From NCBI RefSeq assembly GCF_014805625.2, contig NW_023998440.1:1107762-1171761 (forward strand): a stretch of DNA of 64,000 bases, in the 5' to 3' direction. The DNA comes from Glossina fuscipes. Its lineage: Eukaryota; Arthropoda; Insecta; Diptera; Glossinidae. The position numbers and the translations under genes were made by a program. Numbering within the stretch: the first letter of the stretch is position 1; each line of letters begins with the position of its first letter. Under the pieces are notes generated by a model, which made no database searches, was not told the origin of the DNA, and saw only the letters and a list, made by a program, of their open reading frames with translations. This document shows, in pieces, positions 58,701 to 64,000 of the stretch.

Positions 58701-61700
58701 AGCCGAAATTATCAAATCTCAATTTGAGATCAGTTAACGCTTATATCGACTAGGTTTGCCCCATTCTGCCTGTCATGGTCGTTTATTTCAACTCTTGACC
58801 TGAAACTGCATCTCATCCGATACGTTCAATAGGAGAAATACGAAAAGTACTTATGTCAACTTATACGCGTACAAAATGAGGTACGATTTTGGCCCTTACA
58901 GTGGCTCTAAAGCGACCCTAAAGCGTTTCCCCTCTGGTTAACTGAAACGTATAAGCAAATGACACCACAAAAAGTGGTATGAAACTAATAAAATTGGTTT
59001 CTAATTCATTAAATGATGAGCGTCCTCTGGTCACCAAAGCAAGCGATCATACAAAATGTCATTTCATACGCACTAAGAGTACGGTTTTAGTGACCCATTT
59101 TCTCTACATTCCTTTCCATAAGCCTTCAACTTTAAAATGGTTTTAAAAAGCTTTACCAACACAGAGGGCACAACCTACAAATTTCTCTAAAAATTTCTGA
59201 ATATTTGCAGCCATTAGGAAAGTTTTGTGGACTTAAAATCAAGTCCCTTTTAGGATGAAGCTCATAAAATTGGTTTTCTTACTACGTTGGTAGAGTGATA
59301 TTGAAAACATAAAATAAGAGTCTAGGACGTGGATATTCTCTAAAAAGCGGTTATTTTATCTTGAAGGATTTTCGTTCACACAATTCAAGAGTAAAGCTGA
59401 TCTGTTTGACTTTTTCTGCTTATACAATCTGTTTCTGAACAATCGAAGCACAATTTGGCGGGTTCTACAATTTTCTGAATATTTTGTACTGCATTTTTAC
59501 TGAACCTTTATTGAACTTTTAATCGGATGTGATCGTCTTTTCGGTTTCAGAGCGAGGAAATATGCCTTAGAAATTCCATGAAGTACATAAATTTATGAAC
59601 ACCGTGACCTTTGCGCAAATTGTAACAGCGATCTTTTAAAATTCGTATGAAAAAGGTAGACATGACCCTTCTTTAGACGTAGACTCTCTGAAAAAATGTA
59701 CTTTGCGGCTTATAAGAAAAATTGAGCTGAAATGCGATGCAAACATATCTTACCAACTAAGATGTGCAGTCAAGCGGTTATTGTGTCCGTAATTGTTACT
59801 TTAATTTGCAATCATAACACGCGGATTTAAAAGAGCGGGCGTTATAGATTCGCTGTATAAAGTGAACGTGCTATTCACTATTTTTTATGTTGACTAAAGG
59901 GAATAAAATCAGTGTGAAAGTTTGCTAAAATAATTCCTTAAGCATAATATCTGCCAACGTGGGAGTTTTAGCTTTAAACAGTAAACTGATGTGAACTAAT
60001 GTACTAGCAAAGTATCTGGAAAGATATTTATGTATTTGTCACAGATTAATGAGACACATGTGCACTATAAATACTTGCTATTGTGGAGGCATATGAGAAT
60101 CGATGAAACAACGTATGAGTGAATGCCTGGAAGTAACAGTAATTTTATGCGCTATGTATGCGATGCGATATTGTTATAAAACCAGCAAAGCAGCCTAGTC
60201 AACTAGAAAATGTGGTGTATGTAAAAAAAAAATAAATAAAAACACTTGCTTTGCATTTGCTATTGCTGTTGTTATGAACCGTACTGATGAGAAAATTTAA
60301 TGGTGAAAAGGAAACTTTCTTTGCATTGTGTACTGTCGTAATTGTTGTTGTATTTGCGCGTTGGCTGGTAAACAGCATTTTCGTCACATGAAGGAAAATC
60401 AGAGAATTGTGTTTTGCAGTTACACTTTATGGCTTTATGCGAAGAAATTAATGCCAAGCACATCTCTAAAAGCTAATGCTAAAGTAAGTTATTTGTATTC
60501 CTAGTAACGATGGTGGCGATGGTAGTGGTTTAGCTGGCATTCTTTTGAATGACAATTATGGTAATGATTGTGTTTTAAATTAACATTTGCCTGCTGTTGC
60601 TTATTATTGTTACGTTTGCTATCATTTGTCACAACGATGATGCAAGAGACGATCTTTTCTTTGCTTATTGCCCACCTTCTTTGGTCCAATTCTCAGGGCT
60701 ATTGCATTTCATTGTTTTTTCGAAAGAAATTTGGTTTTGTAGCTTCTCTACGACTATCTATGATAAAAATATGATAATTCCACTCACCTTTTACTTGACG
60801 ACGAGGAAATTAATTTTAATTTCTCAGCAATATTTCATTCCATTTGAAAATTTTCCTTAAATACAAACTTTGACCAGGAAACGTTCATTATACTTGGAAG
60901 TATGTAATGCATTAACACATCAAAACTATCAATAAATCACTTTCACATTTGTTATTTTGTCTTTTCTTTCTTGTTTTATTTATTTTATTTTGTATATTTG
61001 TGTGTTCGGTTGTACTCTAATATTTGTTTATTTACCTTACGTTTACAGCGCATACACTTACGTATGTTTGTACGTATTCGTGTAAACATGGTCGTATGTA
61101 AATCTAATGTCGTTCCACAGTTGAAGCTGTTTCATCATGTTCCTTTACCATTGTCTATGTGTCGATAAGTCTGTCCGTTTGCGTTTGTCCATTGTTTACC
61201 TAAATAGATGTTTGTATGCGGGAAAGTCACACCGAAAAACAATGTGGAAAATTGTGTTTAAGTAATAAGTAGAGTGGCATAGATTCGTTAGCTCATGTGT
61301 GAATACTATACGAGTGTGATTTTGTTCGTGCTAAAAGTGTTGCTCTAGTTATGTCAAAATTTTAAAAATGTTATGTAAACACAAAGAAAAATTAAATCTG
61401 AAGAAAAACAATTGATATTCGAGTGGGTTGTCAATAAAACAAAAGCTATTTTCATTTTCTTCAAAAATTATTAAAACTTGCGTAAGCCTTTTTCTTACAA
61501 AGAAAGAAGAAGAAAAACGGATTCGTTTAGTGCTAGGCTAAATTCGCAACACTTGCAAGGTTTCATAGTCAACGTAAGCTCCAGCTTTATTAAGAATTAG
61601 TTTCATAGATGCCGGGAAATCTTCAATAAGGTTGTGGTGAAACCACTTCAATTTGAACAGAAGCTCACTGACTTCAACATAATGTCGGCGGAAGGGGTTA

Positions 61701-61924
61701 AACAATCGGCATTATTCTAATTAAAGGTGACTTGACAAGAGCGTGTAATAGCAAGGTGGGACTGATATGAAGGAAATAAAATAAATTCTAAATATTACAT
61801 AAATGGTTTTTGTATAATACCTCAGCCCGGAGAAGCAACAAAAAAGTACAGCTTGAAACAATTTTTACCCCCTGTATCGAATAGTTCATCCAAACCAGGT
61901 CAGGATGTACAAAACGTCACGATA
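55756..61924. other. Gene-free stretch
   Basis: Simple CT tracts at about 56,286-56,330 and 57,594-57,640 and a triple CATTCAG near 57,023-57,043. The open frames at 55,705-55,956 and 60,199-60,860 have no recognisable domain. I see no exon in about 6 kb. Confidence 0.4.
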
Positions 61925-62600
61925 TTCAAATTTAGCAAACTTTTCTGATTTATTGAGAAATATTATATGTTAATCAAAATATGTATCAAGGTTTCCCCCA
62001 TCATCCTGGCAATATTTGCATACCACGTCGAAAGAGCGATATTGATTTGGCAGCGATCCAATCACTCAGCCATTTTCGGTATTTCGAAACCTCGTGCCAG
62101 CCAAGCCATGATGCATCGATCTGGATGTGGCAGAACGTCCCATTGGATTGGCAACGGTGTCTCCTTGACAACTCCTCCAATATACCGTCCGAGCGCTGTA
62201 ATACAAGAGGATGACTTTGCGTTTGTTAACCGATATTGCTTGTTTGCAACAACGCATCGATGAATTTGTTCAAATAACGTCAGTAGACTCCTGCAGCAAC
62301 AATTTGGTTCGTTTTTAGTAACTTGTAATACACTATATCCTGCTGATCCGATCGTATTTCGGTGTCGATGTGCATGGATCAGTAGAAAACTTTTCCTTTG
62401 AAACAGGTCGAAGTGGCATGATGTGATGTCCATTGCCCCTGCTTTTGGATCTTCCTCATCGCATGTGAACGTCTAAAAAGAGTTGATTCATCAACTGCCA
62501 AGCTATTCGAAAGTTTTGTGACAGATGGAGATTCGTTTTCTTCCAATAAGTCTTGCGATTATCTTTGGAATTTTTATCTTATCATCTTATCATTATCTGC
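61925..62600 (-). pseudogene. Decayed mariner transposase
   Basis: On the minus strand, blocks of a mariner transposase appear in the right order with frame changes: LAVDESTLFRRSHAMRKIQ then KQG-W (second helix-turn-helix up to the WVP motif), a block like VYYKLLKTNQ, KVILLYYSAR (family VILQHDNARP, with the Asp lost), WDVLPHP with the following PYSPDLAPSDYHLFR deleted, then MHHGLAGTRFRNTE and WLSDWIAAKSISLFRRGMQI with LPG.W. The first catalytic block is also missing. All three catalytic aspartates are gone. The tail continues into AATAAA-containing 3' sequence at about 61,950. Plus-strand open frames here are shadows. Confidence 0.75.
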
Positions 62601-64000
62601 GGAATTTTTGATCCTTCAGGCAGTTCAGGCAATTGGCATATGATCGAGCATTATCGCTATAAGCTTCTAAAAGTGCAATTTTGAACGTCCACTGATTAGC
62701 GTCTATGTACACTGAATAACTAGTTCAGTAATACTAAATGGAAAACTGTTATTTTATGCAGAGAAATGTCAGAGCAACAGATAAAGAGGTGGGGTTTACA
62801 GGCTTGCGATATTTATAAATGAATGCATTTAATGGAATTTTTAAGACATATTTCTGAGTACTGCAAACTGAGAGACAAATATAATACGCCAATAAGAACA
62901 TAAGAAACTCTTAGCTGATTAAAATGCGATTTCATTCAAAATCTCTGAGATACTTTCAGATTCACTTGAAATACAGGATGACACTCCCAGAAAATTAACG
63001 GGGTCACCAAATTGTGCATCGGTTGTTCATAAAACGTACATAAGCTGCAGAAAGTGAAACAGTGCAGTCTTACTCTTAAGTTGTGTGAAGGAAAATCCTT
63101 CAAAATAAAATAATCTTGTCTGGATCTAAATTTCAGCGAACGTCCATCTTTGTACTCTCTGTAATTGCATTTTTTTAATATCACTATACCAAGTCCCACC
63201 GTAAGAGCTTTTATGTGAAATCTACAAAACTTTGCTAATGGCCGTTAGCGTTTATTTAAACAAAACTGGTATGAAGAGGAAGTAGTTACAACGTACGCAC
63301 CCTCTCCCATTTTAAACGAAATGAAGGCATTCAAAGAAGTAGCTTTAATCAACTAGAAAACGCAAAGCCCGATGGATCCTGCAAAACTTTGCTTTCATTA
63401 CATAAAACTTACACTCATTCCAATTTGCCTTTGAGGTCAAAGAAAGGCCATCCACGACTACTACTATTAACATTTCTTGAACTCTAAGTACTAATCTCTT
63501 TTATTACTTGTGTTAAAGTTCTTATTGAAGGTCTACGGGGGGAACTAATTATGTTACCATTATGGGGCAAGTGTCAAGTTAACGAATATATTTTATTTGC
63601 AATTAGCCATCGATATGTTTTAGATATTTTTCACACTGCTCAGTGCATCATAATCAATTATTCGCTCCGTCACAGTTTCATAGTTACAAACTATAGCCCA
63701 TAATAATATGAAGAAAATTCTTAAAATTTATACGAACAAGAATTTAACGATTAACGATAGTGTGTAAGAAGGGTATGCGATATTTGTACATATATACACA
63801 TTTACACTAGTATACATGTGTTCAGAAAGCGGTAAAATCATGATAATGTTAGGTCATAAATACACACCTTCTTTTCAACATGTGTACATGCGTACGTACA
63901 TATAAATGACCTCAAATTGCCAAAGCAGCCTTTATGTATAAAAAAGAGGAACGAAAACTAGAAAGAAAAAAGAAGAAAAACGCAGAAAAAACAGAAAAGA
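62601..64000. other. Gene-free end of the window
   Basis: No exon recognised. The last 50 bases are purine-rich (GAAAGAAAAAAGAAGAAAAA). Possible N-terminal mariner remnants continue to about 62,660 but are too decayed to assign. Confidence 0.4.

Noticed and set aside
61967..62433. Frames of 98, 77, 123 and 63 codons on both strands
   Set aside because: All are shadows or frame-shifted pieces of one decayed minus-strand mariner.
1..64000. CRISPR arrays, rRNA or a bacterial-type operon
   Set aside because: No regularly spaced identical repeats, no rRNA motifs and no gene clusters; the DNA is clearly eukaryotic.

Overview
The window reads as AT-rich nuclear DNA of an insect, most likely a true fly. 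Coding density is very low, the one multi-exon gene has 49-68 bp introns of dipteran type, and relics of several mariner lineages and tRNA-derived SINEs lie throughout. Placement below the order, for example near fruit flies, is a guess.

Two protein-coding genes can be supported. The first (10,264-12,332, + strand) is a six-exon secreted family-20 beta-N-acetylhexosaminidase of 584 residues. All five introns are small, have good splice sites and keep the frame. Its catalytic Asp-Glu pair is kept, but several other residues of the sugar pocket are changed, so it looks like a functionally diverged paralogue. The second (18,299-19,543, - strand) is an intronless 414-residue secreted, Ser/Gly/Met-rich repeat protein with a TATA box. 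It has a recent 58-residue internal duplication and a Pro/Tyr-rich tail, and I recognise no family.

The rest is transposon-dominated non-coding DNA. 3.5-5.2 kb: two decayed mariner fragments in opposite orientation, a SINE and a dispersed repeat. 9.4-10.0 kb: a decayed irritans-type mariner just upstream of the hexosaminidase. 12.6-17.0 kb: a short element with inverted repeats and three SINE copies. 20.6-21.9 kb: an almost intact mariner, with 32-bp inverted repeats and a TA duplication, disabled by one short deletion. 24.6-24.9 kb: a weak gustatory-receptor-like fragment. 28.4-28.6 kb: a LINE reverse-transcriptase fragment. 29-37 kb and 55 kb: four copies of a second SINE family that ends in ATT repeats. 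43.4-44.2 kb: two further copies of the first SINE. 51.9-52.3 kb: the C-terminal part of another DDE transposase. 61.9-62.6 kb: a decayed mariner on the - strand.

I see no rRNA, functional tRNA, CRISPR array or operon. The two host genes share no visible pathway. Both are predicted to be secreted.
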